33,773 nucleotides of DNA from Methanothrix harundinacea (GCA_001509375.1 LGFT01000015.1:1-33773), one strand, 5' to 3'. Positions 8,587 through 16,880 are shown, counted from the stretch's first letter. The notes: generated by a model not told the origin, from the sequence alone. Program-made: numbers and translations.

Positions 8587-9132
8587 TCATGATTGGGCAT
8601 CTCTGCCGCTCTGGAGGGCCTCAGCATACTCTGCGAGGACGGCGAAGAACTTCTTCGCCCTCCGATGGTAGGCCTCCTTCTTGACCGCCCCGTTCTCATC
8701 GAAGAGATCCTGGACGCGAGGAAAGTAGAGGACCTCCCCAGTCGGGAGCATGTGGAAGCGTGCGCAGGTCGCGACGAGATGCTCGATCATCCGGGCGCCT
8801 CCAAATACCCCAGAGGAGACACCGCAGATCCCGACGGGCTTTCCGAAATACTCCTCGTAAAGCATGTCCAGCATCATCTTCAGCTCCCCGGGGTAGCCGT
8901 GGTTGTACTCCGGGGAGACGATGACGATCCCATCGGCCCTCAGAACCACACCCATCAGCCTCTTCGCCGCCTCGGAGGTCTTGGTGTCGTCCGTCGCGAG
9001 GAGCCGGTAGTCGCGGACGTCGATGATCTCGCTCTCGAGGCCGAACTCGGCGGCCTTCGCCAGCATGAAACGGGCAACCTTCTCGGACTCGCGTCCCTCC
9101 CGGGCGGTCCCGAGGATGATGGGGATGTACAT
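8587..9132 (-). CDS. NADPH-dependent FMN reductase-family flavoprotein
   Basis: The 181-residue protein begins MYIPIILGTAREGRESEKVA, the phosphate-binding loop of flavodoxin-like FMN reductases. It carries the family signature VSPEYNHGYPGELKMMLD (about residues 74-91) and GVSSGVFGGARM (about 104-115). It should bind FMN and reduce it, or quinones/chromate-like acceptors, with NAD(P)H in the cytoplasm; the acceptor cannot be told. It is divergent from ridA across 110 bp. The start is ATG 9132; no strong Shine-Dalgarno is visible. Confidence 0.93.
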   Translation of the reverse strand: MYIPIILGTAREGRESEKVARFMLAKAAEFGLESEIIDVRDYRLLATDDTKTSEAAKRLMGVVLRADGIVIVSPEYNHGYPGELKMMLDMLYEEYFGKPVGICGVSSGVFGGARMIEHLVATCARFHMLPTGEVLYFPRVQDLFDENGAVKKEAYHRRAKKFFAVLAEYAEALQSGRDAQS

Positions 9133-9241
9133 GGGAATCTATTTCTTGGTCAAGATATGAATATCCTTGTCTCTCGTCTCGACCCGGAAGGTCTGCCGCA
9201 GCTGTCGGCCGCCCGACGGACGCGGAAAAGAGGATCTGAAA

Positions 9242-9661
9242 ATGACGAAAAGAACTCGCGGAGAGGTCCAGCATATAAACCCCGAGGGGCTCTCAAAAAA
9301 TCCAGCCTTCACCCAAGTCGTCATCGTGGCCGGCCCGGCTAAGACGATCTATGTCGGGGGGCAGGATGCCGTCGACGCCTCGGGGAATATAGTCGGAGAG
9401 GGCGACATCGGACGCCAGACGGAACAGGTCTTGAAAAACATCCAGACGGCGCTAGAGGCCTGCGGCGCGGACCTCGGTAACGTCGTCAAGTGGAACGTTT
9501 ACGTGGTCGAAGGCCAGCCCCTCCAGGCGGGCTTCGAGGCGTTCATGAGGGTATGGGGCAGGCAGCCAAACCCGCCAGCGATCACAGCCGCCTTCGTCGC
9601 TGGGCTCGCCCGTCCGGAGTTTCTGGTGGAGATCGACGCCATCGCCGTGGTGATCGAGTAG
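9242..9661 (+). CDS. ridA: RidA (YjgF/YER057c/UK114) family deaminase
   Basis: The 139-residue protein from ATG 9242 (MTKRTRGEVQHINPEGL) has the family features: VGGQDAVDASGNIVGEGD, QTEQVLKNIQTALEACGADL, and a C-terminal ARPEFLVEIDAIAVV containing the signature Arg and Glu. RidA hydrolyses reactive enamine/imine intermediates from PLP enzymes and works as a soluble trimer. The frame is open for 25 more codons upstream, but GAGG lies about 9 nt before ATG 9242 and the extension does not resemble the family. A decayed second copy of its 3' half is at 31758-31905. Confidence 0.94.
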   Translation: MTKRTRGEVQHINPEGLSKNPAFTQVVIVAGPAKTIYVGGQDAVDASGNIVGEGDIGRQTEQVLKNIQTALEACGADLGNVVKWNVYVVEGQPLQAGFEAFMRVWGRQPNPPAITAAFVAGLARPEFLVEIDAIAVVIE

Positions 9662-9675
9662 GACCTAATATTCTC

Positions 9676-9693
9676 TGATCATGAATATGATCA
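9676..9693 (+). terminator. Inverted repeat 14 bp after ridA
   Basis: TGATCAT (9676-9682) and ATGATCA (9687-9693) form a 7-bp perfect stem with a 4-nt loop just beyond the ridA stop. It is a plausible terminator hairpin. From here to 9940 the DNA is AT-richer and I support no gene in it. Confidence 0.4.
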
Positions 9694-9940
9694 TGAAAAG
9701 GGGCTTCCTATCAACCGATAGCGTTGAGGAGATGGTATCTGCTAGACTTATAATTCATCATTCCGCCAACGAGCAATCTAAAGAACGTAAAATAATCAAT
9801 ATCCGCCATCCGCAAGCGCATCGACGACCCTGTGCATCTAAGGCTATACGAGAAATAGCCGCTGTTTGTGATTCCCATCAGATCGATGTCGGTGAAAACA
9901 GGCTGAATGAATATGCGTTTGGATGAAGTAGATGAGGCCG

Positions 9941-10042
9941 ATGGTCGACGCAGAGCCTAATAAAGAATGCCCTTTGGAAGGATGGCTCACCGAGCTGGAG
10001 AAGATCGAGATTATGGTCTTGCTGGATGGAGAGAAGGTTTGA
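9941..10042 (+). CDS. Small hypothetical protein, 33 aa
   Basis: The ATG at 9941 is preceded by GATGAGG a few bases upstream. The frame encodes an acidic peptide with the segment GWLTELEKIEIMVLLDGEKV and ends at TGA 10040-10042. The next gene's alternative start (TTG 10039) overlaps this stop, so the two may be translated together. I do not recognise the product. It is short enough that a chance ORF cannot be excluded. Confidence 0.35.
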   Translation: MVDAEPNKECPLEGWLTELEKIEIMVLLDGEKV

Positions 10043-10068
10043 AAACGAGACTTCGACTTCGGACCGAC

Positions 10069-10527
10069 ATGAGCGGCCGGGAGCTGTGGCGGCTCTGGCG
10101 CGATCAGTTTGACGACGATCTAGCGGCCCTGGCCGAGGCGGTCTGGGCCGCAAACAAGATGGTGAAGACGGAATCGCCCGACGATAGGGACCGGTTCTAC
10201 GCCCTCAAGGACGAGTTCATCCTCAGGTACGCCACCAGCGGCCGGCGGGTCCGGGATGAGCCGCCGCCTCCCTGGTATCACGGGACCCAAGGCGCAGTAC
10301 GGACCCTTTACTGTTACCGAGTCCAAGTTGGCGAGAGGGTCTACAGGCTCCACAGCTATCTCCGGCCCCTGGAGGTGGAGCCGAACCTCTCCGAGGACGG
10401 GGATGAGATGGGCGGCTCCTCCGTCGACGAGTGGTCGTGGCTCCCTTTATCTTACGAAGAGCTTTACAAGATGCTCGCGAGCTACGCCAAGGACCGTTGG
10501 GGTTTTTCGGCGGAAGGGTCGATCTGA
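10069..10527 (+). CDS. Hypothetical protein, about 152 aa
   Basis: I do not recognise the family. From ATG 10069 the protein is soluble, rich in Trp and charged residues (MSGRELWRLWRDQFDDDL, later PPPPWYHGTQGAVRTLYCYR and DEWSWLPLSYEELYKML), with no membrane segment. It looks like a compact intracellular domain. An in-frame TTG at 10039 overlaps the preceding small gene's stop by TTGA and sits just after GGAGAGAAGG; it would add ten residues. A still longer frame to 9967 overlaps the small gene and is unlikely. Confidence 0.65.
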   Translation: MSGRELWRLWRDQFDDDLAALAEAVWAANKMVKTESPDDRDRFYALKDEFILRYATSGRRVRDEPPPPWYHGTQGAVRTLYCYRVQVGERVYRLHSYLRPLEVEPNLSEDGDEMGGSSVDEWSWLPLSYEELYKMLASYAKDRWGFSAEGSI

Positions 10528-10718
10528 CACCTTAAGTTAGGGGGCGGATCGGTTCGTCTTTCAAGGAGGTTTAATGATCTGCAGTCGGGCAAGAGACCTA
10601 TTTTCATGGAGGTCGACCTTCGCTGGGCGCGTGCGGGCGTACTATTCTTCTGATCTTTGACGAGATCTTTCAGCTCGCCCGGGGTCATGGTTGCCCTCAC
10701 TTCTTCGGTCAGACTCAT
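10482..10718 (-). CDS. Possible small protein, 78 aa
   Basis: The frame from ATG 10718 reads MSLTEEVRATMTPGELKDLV and continues basic and polar. GGAG lies about 14 nt upstream, rather far, and a palindromic TATA sequence is at 10769-10778. It overlaps the 3' end of the convergent hypothetical gene by 46 bp. The first 25 residues look protein-like; the C-terminal third does not. It has no recognisable family. Confidence 0.25.
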   Translation of the reverse strand: MSLTEEVRATMTPGELKDLVKDQKNSTPARAQRRSTSMKIGLLPDCRSLNLLERRTDPPPNLRCQIDPSAEKPQRSLA

Positions 10719-10768
10719 CAGACCGAACGTATCTCCAGATCCTGCATTCGTCACCATCAGGAAAGTTA

Positions 10769-10778
10769 AGTATATACT
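10769..10778 (+). promoter_or_regulatory. Palindromic TATA box, AGTATATACT
   Basis: This perfect 10-bp palindrome lies 60-69 bp upstream of ATG 10838, preceded by the purine-rich GGAAAGTTA. It can drive the surface-protein gene, with a leader of about 40 nt containing GGAGG. Being symmetric, it could also serve the minus strand. Confidence 0.5.
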
Positions 10779-10837
10779 CTTCGAGGCTGACCTGATTCTG
10801 GGGTAGACCATAAGATGGTCAGGACGGAGGACGATGG

Positions 10838-12085
10838 ATGACCGATCTATTAGATGCCTTATTTGAAGCTTTGATGACCGGCGCCGAGAGAGCAGATGGC
10901 CTTCTTCAGAGGAACGGGGCAAAGGCCGCCTTCCTCGCCCTCCCTGCGGCGGTGCTGATTATATACGCCTTGGCGCCCGGGCCTTATGAGCCCGATACGC
11001 CTTGTCCTGTGGACAACACGTCCCGCATCGGTCTTGCCCCGCCTCTGTGGTGGGTCGGTGGGGCCCCTCGAACTCCCGTCCTTTCTTCTATGGGGCTTGA
11101 CCCCAACTCCCGGATCAGCTATAGCGTCCTCCTTGGCCCCTCCGGCGAGGAGATGGAGGTGGCAGGTACGACCCACGGCGGCCGGGAAAGAGAGAACCTT
11201 CGCGTCAACATAACGACGCCACTAGATCCCGGGACCGTCTACCTCTGGCAGGTTGTGGCTAAAAACCGTCTCAAAAAGAGTAGAGAGAGTGAGATCTGGA
11301 CCTTCAGCACGCGGGCACTGCCGGAGATCGAACGTTTCGAGGTTGATAGGTCCGCGGTGGACCTGGGAGAATCCGTGAACCTCAGCTGGTCTGTGATCAA
11401 TGCGAGGGATGCCGAGATCGAGCCTGGCGTGGGCGTGGTGGCTCTCACGGGCGAGATGAGCCTCCCGCCCCAGGAGAACGTCACTTACATCTTGACGGCC
11501 ATAAACTTCGCCGGGGAGGCGAAGGCTTCGGTGGATGTGGCCGTCCTAGAGCCCAAGGTCATCGACTCTATGGCAGGAGGCTGGAGCACCCTCGAGGACG
11601 GCATGGGCTCCGTCGTCCAAGACATAAGGTCCGTTTCGGGGGTCGGAGAGAACGCCACCAGAATATCTTATGATTTAGTTCCTGGAGGCTGGGTCGGGAT
11701 CACCAAGACGGTCTCCAAGAGGAGCGGCACCGGCAGTCTGAACCTTGCCAGAACCGATGGTATCACCTTCTTCTGGAGAGGAAGCAGCACCGGCAACGCA
11801 CTTGAGCTCCGGTTGAAAGACGTGAGCGGAGCGATCATTGGCCGCTCCTTTGAGGGGGCTTCCATCTCCTCGGGCTGGACGCCCCTGGTGGCGGAATACG
11901 AGGAGTTCAACTGTATCGAGGTTGTAGGGGTCGAGCGCAAAGACGCGGCCTTCAACTTTGGCAACGTTACGGCCGTCTATTTCATCGTAAGAGACCGCGA
12001 GAATCAGGAGTTTGGAAGCTCGGGCTGGATCGCCATCGACGAGCTGGAGGCGATCAGCCGGGATGAAAGTCAGATCGAGATCTGA
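10838..12085 (+). CDS. Membrane-anchored surface protein with Fn3/Ig-like and carbohydrate-binding-like domains
   Basis: The 415-residue protein has a short N-terminal cytoplasmic part, one membrane segment (AAFLALPAAVLIIYALAP, about 29-46), then extracellular modules. Residues about 60-165 look like a fibronectin type III fold (GTVYLWQVVAKNRLKKSRES-type strands). Residues about 166-240 look like an Ig-like repeat (IERFEVDRSAVDLGESVNLS). Residues about 245-410 resemble a jelly-roll sugar-binding domain (FFWRGSSTGNALELRLKDVS; SSGWIAIDELEAIS). NxS/T sequons such as NVT fit modification by the AglB encoded nearby. The role is inferred as cell-surface display or binding; a precise function cannot be given. 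Confidence 0.8.
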   Translation: MTDLLDALFEALMTGAERADGLLQRNGAKAAFLALPAAVLIIYALAPGPYEPDTPCPVDNTSRIGLAPPLWWVGGAPRTPVLSSMGLDPNSRISYSVLLGPSGEEMEVAGTTHGGRERENLRVNITTPLDPGTVYLWQVVAKNRLKKSRESEIWTFSTRALPEIERFEVDRSAVDLGESVNLSWSVINARDAEIEPGVGVVALTGEMSLPPQENVTYILTAINFAGEAKASVDVAVLEPKVIDSMAGGWSTLEDGMGSVVQDIRSVSGVGENATRISYDLVPGGWVGITKTVSKRSGTGSLNLARTDGITFFWRGSSTGNALELRLKDVSGAIIGRSFEGASISSGWTPLVAEYEEFNCIEVVGVERKDAAFNFGNVTAVYFIVRDRENQEFGSSGWIAIDELEAISRDESQIEI

Positions 12086-12117
12086 AGATGGGGTAAAAAG
12101 GCGATCAGAACCCTTAC

Positions 12118-12672
12118 TCAACCATCTTTTTTTCTCTTCTCCAATCTCTCGGCCAGGGACTCTGCATACTTGAAGTAGTTACAGGTCGGCTTTCCAACAG
12201 GAAGGATCCTGCCCCGGATCTGTCTCCCTTCGACCTCGATCTCGGCCACCGATGGCGCTGAGAGGCGGGGCGCCACGGGGCTTCCAGGACAAATAAGGAG
12301 GCGACTCCCGCGCTCCACCAGGGGCCTGTGAATGTGGCCGAATACGAGGGCGTCCACCTCCATCTCCCTCGCCAAAAGATCGGCACCCGTGAGGTCAGCG
12401 GAATATGAGGCCCGGTGGACGAGGCCGATCTTAACATCTTCCACCTCTATGACCCTCCTCTCGGGGAGGAGGGACTTCAACTCCGGAAAGTCGGAGTTGC
12501 CGCATACCGCCTCGAGGGGACCGAGATCACAGAAAGCCTCGTAGACCTCTAAGCTCACAAAATCCCCGGCGTGAAGGACGAGGTCGGCTCCTTCCGTCAG
12601 ATCTACGAGCCTCTCTGAGACCTCCGATGAGAGCTCAATGTGGGTATCGGAGACGATGATGATCTTTTTCAT
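12118..12672 (-). CDS. YfcE/MJ0936-type metallophosphoesterase
   Basis: The 184-residue protein carries the calcineurin-like phosphoesterase motifs in order: SDTH (residues 8-11), HAGDF (about 34-38), CGNSD (about 57-61, against the usual GNCD) and GHIHRP (about 111-116). These bind two metal ions and hydrolyse phosphodiesters, as in archaeal MJ0936 and E. coli YfcE. The substrate is unknown. Its ATG at 12672 overlaps the stop of the SIS gene as ATGA, so it is translated as the last gene of the purP-SIS operon. Confidence 0.93.
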   Translation of the reverse strand: MKKIIIVSDTHIELSSEVSERLVDLTEGADLVLHAGDFVSLEVYEAFCDLGPLEAVCGNSDFPELKSLLPERRVIEVEDVKIGLVHRASYSADLTGADLLAREMEVDALVFGHIHRPLVERGSRLLICPGSPVAPRLSAPSVAEIEVEGRQIRGRILPVGKPTCNYFKYAESLAERLEKRKKDG

Positions 12673-13859
12673 GCGTGAAGCCTTTTCATCCCCGCCTCTT
12701 CGATCCCCAGATACTCGGCCCCCACTGCGACGACGCTGTTGGTGAATATTGAGGCGTTGATCTCAAATATAGGGTATCTGTGCATGCTGTACTCCGAGAC
12801 GAGCCAGCTGGTGGTACTGTGACTGCCGCATATCTGGTCCAGGTACCTCTCGGAGATGGGTATGAAGACGATGTCGTCTTCCCGCCCCCTCACCCTCATC
12901 AGCTCCACCAGCTCTGAGGAGGGGTTTGTGGTTATCGGCAAAACGTCTGCTCCCCTCTTGAAGGCGCTCTTGACCCCTTCGAGGCACTCATAGGTGTTAC
13001 CGCTACCAGTGATGGGAACATAAACGTCGCCGATTTGAAAGCTCGGGGTGTTGAAGTCCCTCTCCCAGTAGCTGGTCTTGTTGAGGTGGGTGAACCTCAT
13101 CTCGAAGGCCCTCGCCACAAGCCCTGACCTCCCCACGCCGCCTATGATGTATCTGCCGCTTCTAGGAAAGAGCCTCTCAAACCATCGCGTGAGCCGTTCC
13201 TCGTCTATCCGGGAGATGAGCTTGCACTGGGCCGCAAAGTCCTTTATCGTGGAGAGGTAGCTCTCGCAGGCCTCGTCCCTCTCACCATCGATCCTGGCCT
13301 GGATCTCTTTGAAGACGGCGTTGAGGAAGGCGAGCACCTCCAGCTCGAACTCAGTTCCCATGGGGGAGAGCTTGGAGGTTCGAGTCATGTCCTCGTCGTA
13401 CTTCGTCTTCCCCTTTATCACTAAAATCGAGCCGTTCTCGTAGTCCTCCACCAGCCGATGGGCTGTCCCATCCTCGTTGGCGGTGATCAGCCTCATATCC
13501 CCCCCTTGGTTTATTATGTCCTCGATGTACTTGTTCACTGCGGGGGTCTCGCCGGACCCCGAGACTGCGATCCCCAGGTTCTTCCTCGTATCTCGGAAGT
13601 GCTTCTGAACGGGATCCTCCATGGTGCAGGGGAAGGCGTTGAAGTGGTTGTAAAGGAGCTGGAGAAAGCTATAGAGAGAGAGGGCGCTCCTCCCTGCTGC
13701 GAGGCCGTAGACGAAGTTCTTCTCGTCTTTTGCGCTCAAAAACGACGCCAGCGAATCGGAGAAGCCGTTTACGCTCTCCAGGTCGAGCCGTTCCAGTTTC
13801 TCTATAAACGAGCACTGGAGGACGGTAGCATCTTTGTAAGTGTCGAAGAGACCTGCCAT
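12669..13859 (-). CDS. Double SIS-domain protein (sugar isomerase-like)
   Basis: The 396-residue protein has two SIS domains. The first carries FVYGLAAGRSALSLYSFLQ (about 49-67) and IAVSGSGETPAVNKYI (about 97-112). The second has IIGGVGRSGLVARAFEMRF (about 238-256) and VPITGSGNTYECLEGVKSAF (about 278-297). SIS domains bind phosphosugars; tandem copies occur in GlmS-type isomerases, but there is no glutaminase domain here. The substrate cannot be assigned. It is 46 bp downstream of purP and coupled by ATGA to the phosphoesterase. No clear Shine-Dalgarno precedes ATG 13859; a CTTATTATC about 25 nt upstream could give a leaderless internal transcript. Confidence 0.88.
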   Translation of the reverse strand: MAGLFDTYKDATVLQCSFIEKLERLDLESVNGFSDSLASFLSAKDEKNFVYGLAAGRSALSLYSFLQLLYNHFNAFPCTMEDPVQKHFRDTRKNLGIAVSGSGETPAVNKYIEDIINQGGDMRLITANEDGTAHRLVEDYENGSILVIKGKTKYDEDMTRTSKLSPMGTEFELEVLAFLNAVFKEIQARIDGERDEACESYLSTIKDFAAQCKLISRIDEERLTRWFERLFPRSGRYIIGGVGRSGLVARAFEMRFTHLNKTSYWERDFNTPSFQIGDVYVPITGSGNTYECLEGVKSAFKRGADVLPITTNPSSELVELMRVRGREDDIVFIPISERYLDQICGSHSTTSWLVSEYSMHRYPIFEINASIFTNSVVAVGAEYLGIEEAGMKRLHA

Positions 13860-13905
13860 ACAAGAGAAAAAGTCAGGCGAGGGAAAGATAATAAGCCTTT
13901 GCCCT

Positions 13906-14976
13906 TCAGCTTATAATCTCCGATAGTCTCCCCTGGTCTCTTGCGAGGCTTATCTCCTGGGCGATCCTTCTGCCGTTGGAGAGGTCCTTTTCGATCAGGT
14001 CGGAGTAGGGGGAGCCTGAGATGAATACGTTGGTTCCTGCTACGATCCGCGCCGAGATCTCGAAGACCTTGAACTTCAGGTCGTCGGTGACTATCGTCTC
14101 GAGGCAGAAAGGTCCTATCATCCCTCCGAAGAGGTCAAAAGATGCCTCGACGACCCTCTCGCCGAGCTCGAAAGCCTTCGGGAGGAGCGATTCTCTCAGG
14201 ACGAGGGGGATGTTTCCGGTGACGACGAAGCTGGGGAATATCCCTGCCGCCTCCAGCTCGTCCATCGAGCCTATCCTGAATATCTCGTCGGCGTTGCTCT
14301 CGACCCTCCGATCTATCCCCAGCATCTCCAAAGTCCCCTTGCTTAGGGAGTATCCGGTGGACCGTATGGGGGAGTAGAAGTAGTGGATGTAGTACCGGGT
14401 TCCCAGGATGAACTCCTGGATGGTGTGCCGCTGGGACGAGTCCACCTTGCTCAGGTACTCTCCCTTGCTCTTGGATATAAAAAAGCCCTTGCCGCCCTTG
14501 GCGCCGTGGTACTTGACTATCACCGGCCGGTCGATCTCCTCGGGGGTCGCAAACCTCATAGGGAGGTCGATTCCCGCTTTGAGAAGCCATTCCCGCTCCA
14601 TCTCCCGGTCGCTCTCCCAGCCGAGAGACTTCCGGTTACCGAAGGTCGGAACAGGCATATTCTCGAACTTCTCGGCGCCCAGATACTCCACCAAGGATCC
14701 GTGGGGCACCACTATCGCATTCTTCTCCACGAGCCGGTCGCTCTCATCGAGGAGGGCCCCGTAGCCGTCGAGGCTCAGAAAGGAGTCGGGCTTTGCCAGG
14801 GGAAAGGCGTCGTAGAACTTTGGCGGTCGGCCCAGACATATCCCCAGGGTCTTGAAACCCTCCTGGCGAGCTCCATGAAATATCTGTAGGCTGCTATGAG
14901 AGCACACTGTGGCAATAGTTAACTCGTTTGGATTATATCCTTCCAAAATTTCTTGTATTTTGCTCTTGTCTATCAT
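13906..14976 (-). CDS. purP: FAICAR synthetase PurP (formate-dependent, ATP-grasp)
   Basis: From ATG 14976 the protein has 356 residues and starts MIDKSKIQEILEGY, followed by IATVCSHSSLQIFHGARQEG, the conserved PurP N-terminus. The ATP-grasp core is seen in VIVKYHGAKGGKGFFISKSK and IQEFILGTRYYIHYFYSPIR, with catalytic-region residues near FKVFEISARIVAGTN. It makes FAICAR from AICAR, formate and ATP, the archaeal replacement for the folate-dependent step of IMP synthesis. The frame continues to a TTG at 15039, but family similarity begins only at 14976. First gene of a three-gene minus-strand operon. Confidence 0.95.
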   Translation of the reverse strand: MIDKSKIQEILEGYNPNELTIATVCSHSSLQIFHGARQEGFKTLGICLGRPPKFYDAFPLAKPDSFLSLDGYGALLDESDRLVEKNAIVVPHGSLVEYLGAEKFENMPVPTFGNRKSLGWESDREMEREWLLKAGIDLPMRFATPEEIDRPVIVKYHGAKGGKGFFISKSKGEYLSKVDSSQRHTIQEFILGTRYYIHYFYSPIRSTGYSLSKGTLEMLGIDRRVESNADEIFRIGSMDELEAAGIFPSFVVTGNIPLVLRESLLPKAFELGERVVEASFDLFGGMIGPFCLETIVTDDLKFKVFEISARIVAGTNVFISGSPYSDLIEKDLSNGRRIAQEISLARDQGRLSEIIS

Positions 14977-15113
14977 ATATATAACCTTTGGAATGAAATG
15001 GTATGATCCACTGGTACATAAGCCCTTCGACAGGACCAAAATTGCTCAGCATCGAACGTTAGGGATGGATCGATCATCTTGATATCATGGGCGCCATATG
15101 CTATCCCTGAATA

Positions 15114-15126
15114 GGTTAAAATATCT
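15114..15126 (+). promoter_or_regulatory. TATA box of the HisB-like gene
   Basis: GGTTAAAATATCT lies 20-32 bp before ATG 15146, the spacing expected for a leaderless transcript. This supports 15146 over the further upstream start at 15098. Confidence 0.5.
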
Positions 15127-15145
15127 TAGGCGGGACCCACCTATT

Positions 15146-15679
15146 ATGCGCGCTTCTTTCAGGAGAGATACCTCCGAAACAGAAGTTGAAGTCTCCTTGG
15201 ACCTCGGGGGGTCGGGATCTTCAGCTGTCCAGACGAGGCTTCCTCTCCTCGACGAGATCCTCAAGATCGTAGCCCAAGCGTCGGGATTCGATATCGTGGT
15301 CGAGGCCAGGGGTGACCTGCCCACTGGTGATCACCACATCGTCGAGGACGTCGCCATCGCCCTGGGATCGGTTCTGGCGAAGCTGGTCGAGGTGGGGATC
15401 GGAAGCTCCACTGTGCCCTCCGGAGAAGCTCTGGCCTTCGCAGCCATCCGTTTTGGGGCTCCAGGATATCGGGAGGACGTCAAGTTCCAAGAGACGTACC
15501 TGGAAGGTGTCCAGCTGGAGAATATCGGCCATTTCATGAGGACTCTGGCCTACAATGGGAGGTTCACCCTCCATCTCAGAGCCTCGGGAGGCGACGACTG
15601 GCAGAAGGTTGAGGCTCTTTTCCTCTCTCTGGGTCGGGCCCTGAGGAGGGCGGTCGAGGACGGAGAAAGGCAGAGATAA
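15146..15679 (+). CDS. HisB-like protein lacking several metal ligands
   Basis: The 177-residue protein follows imidazoleglycerol-phosphate dehydratase (HisB) throughout: TSETEVEVSLDLGGSG at the start, then GDLPTGDHHIVEDVAIALGS (first HHxxE), then FTLHLRASGG near the end. Known HisB needs histidines in FFDHML, in the DHHxxED motif and in GxNxHHxxEA. Here the first reads LLDEIL and the third reads GDDWQKVEAL, so two of three histidine motifs are gone; the usual DLSGRP segment is also absent. It is therefore probably not a working dehydratase but a paralogue with another role. It is divergent from purP and not beside other his genes. Confidence 0.75.
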   Translation: MRASFRRDTSETEVEVSLDLGGSGSSAVQTRLPLLDEILKIVAQASGFDIVVEARGDLPTGDHHIVEDVAIALGSVLAKLVEVGIGSSTVPSGEALAFAAIRFGAPGYREDVKFQETYLEGVQLENIGHFMRTLAYNGRFTLHLRASGGDDWQKVEALFLSLGRALRRAVEDGERQR

Positions 15680-15711
15680 AATAACTCAAAATGCTAAAAA
15701 ACCCAAAATAC

Positions 15712-16203
15712 TCAAGAGGCCTTCTGTATCGGCTCGATGAAGATCTCCGAGGTCGCGATGGCGTTTCCGCCTCTTGCGGTGTTTATGGATATGACGATTA
15801 TATTCCTCACATCGATATCCATGTAGTTCACGTCCGTCGGGACCGTCTTAAACTGACCTTGGCCTGTGACGGTATTGCCCCTCTCGGTGTTGATCGCCAC
15901 TACGCCCTGGAAGGTCTCTTCGTCATCGGGATCGTCGAAGAGGGATACGCCGGTGAGGTCGGATAGTGAAGAATCGAACTTGGTGCTCCTCTTCAGATCA
16001 CCGGGGCTGAATATGCCGGCCTTTGCTGACGAGCCACCTTTGGCGAAGTCCTCAAGGGAACTTTTTACCATGTTGAGGGACTCGGGGTAGCTCCGCTCCG
16101 CTGCCGTTGGGAGCGGTCCTGCCGACGCGACGTCGCACGCCGGAACAAAAATGAGGAGCGTGCTCATCAGCACGAGGCCGATGAGCCGACAATTGTTCTC
16201 CAT
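15712..16203 (-). CDS. Secreted/lipoprotein-like hypothetical protein, 163 aa
   Basis: The N-terminus is a signal peptide (RLIGLVLMSTLLIFVPACDVASA, about residues 6-28) with a possible lipobox-like PAC at the end of the hydrophobic run. The rest is a polar beta-rich domain, including VVAINTERGNTVTGQGQF and RNIIVISINTARGGNAIATS. I do not recognise a family. It follows the other secreted gene (16229-16672) by 25 bp on the same strand, so the two form an operon of exported proteins. Function unknown. Confidence 0.75.
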   Translation of the reverse strand: MENNCRLIGLVLMSTLLIFVPACDVASAGPLPTAAERSYPESLNMVKSSLEDFAKGGSSAKAGIFSPGDLKRSTKFDSSLSDLTGVSLFDDPDDEETFQGVVAINTERGNTVTGQGQFKTVPTDVNYMDIDVRNIIVISINTARGGNAIATSEIFIEPIQKAS

Positions 16204-16228
16204 CTTTTCCCTATTTCAGGCACTGGGG

Positions 16229-16672
16229 TTAATAGTCACCGCCAACGGCGGGGCCCTGGGTCGAACATACACTTATCGTGTTCTTAGCAGTTGCGTAACC
16301 GGTGGCAGTAGCGAACTGGTTGCCGGAGGATATCATCTCTATGTTTATTAGATCTGGGCTACCCTCCATCATCACCTGATCAGCGGCATCACAATCGCAT
16401 TCGACTAGGGGGAACAATCCCTGAAATGCCGCCGATCCTGCCGTCTGGTCTTTCTTTACCAACAGATCATTGCTGGCTTTGCCATTCCAGAAGGCGAAGG
16501 CTTTCTGCTCACCAGAGCTGACAGAGTCAAAGTTCATGTTGGCTGGCCAGGCGCCGAAAGAAATGTCTCCGGCGTTGAAGTCCACCGGGCCGCTTGTTCC
16601 GGTACACTGTGCTATTGCTGGAGCGGCAAAGAATGCTACCACCAGCACTAATAGCGCTGCAAATTTCTTTAT
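16229..16672 (-). CDS. Secreted hypothetical protein with probable ATA start
   Basis: The mature part is a Cys-containing polar domain (QCTGTSGPVDFNAGDISFG and so on, with VECDCD and SVCSTQG). The signal peptide reads KKFAALLVLVVAFFAAPAIA, and its two lysines lie upstream of the first canonical start, GTG 16648. The frame is closed by TGA at 16685-16687, and the only codon placed well for initiation is ATA 16670-16672, a few bases after AGGGGTGA. Either ATA is used, or GTG 16648 gives a signal peptide without its basic end. The protein has 147 residues from ATA. Family and function unknown; it is the first gene of the two-gene secreted operon. Confidence 0.7.
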   Translation of the reverse strand: MKKFAALLVLVVAFFAAPAIAQCTGTSGPVDFNAGDISFGAWPANMNFDSVSSGEQKAFAFWNGKASNDLLVKKDQTAGSAAFQGLFPLVECDCDAADQVMMEGSPDLINIEMISSGNQFATATGYATAKNTISVCSTQGPAVGGDY

Positions 16673-16880
16673 ACTCTCACCCCTTCATTGCGTGATGACT
16701 CATCTTAGACGACAATCATATTTGTATTTTTTGGTATACGGAGCCGGATTGGATGTCTACACTTCCAAACTCGTTTATGAGCTTCGATGCAAGATTCGTT
16801 CAGCAAGGTATGACCTCTCCTGCAAGATAGTATGCCCCGTTTCATCGTTTAATCAAAACCTGTAAATAACCTCCCCGATT

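Noticed and set aside
8593-9342. 249-codon plus-strand frame over the FMN reductase and ridA start
   Set aside because: It covers two recognised genes in the wrong frame, including the divergent promoter region between them.
9681-9926. 81-codon frame after ridA (starts MNMIMKRGFLSTDSV)
   Set aside because: No ribosome-binding site, starts inside the terminator-like inverted repeat, and mixed composition without protein character.
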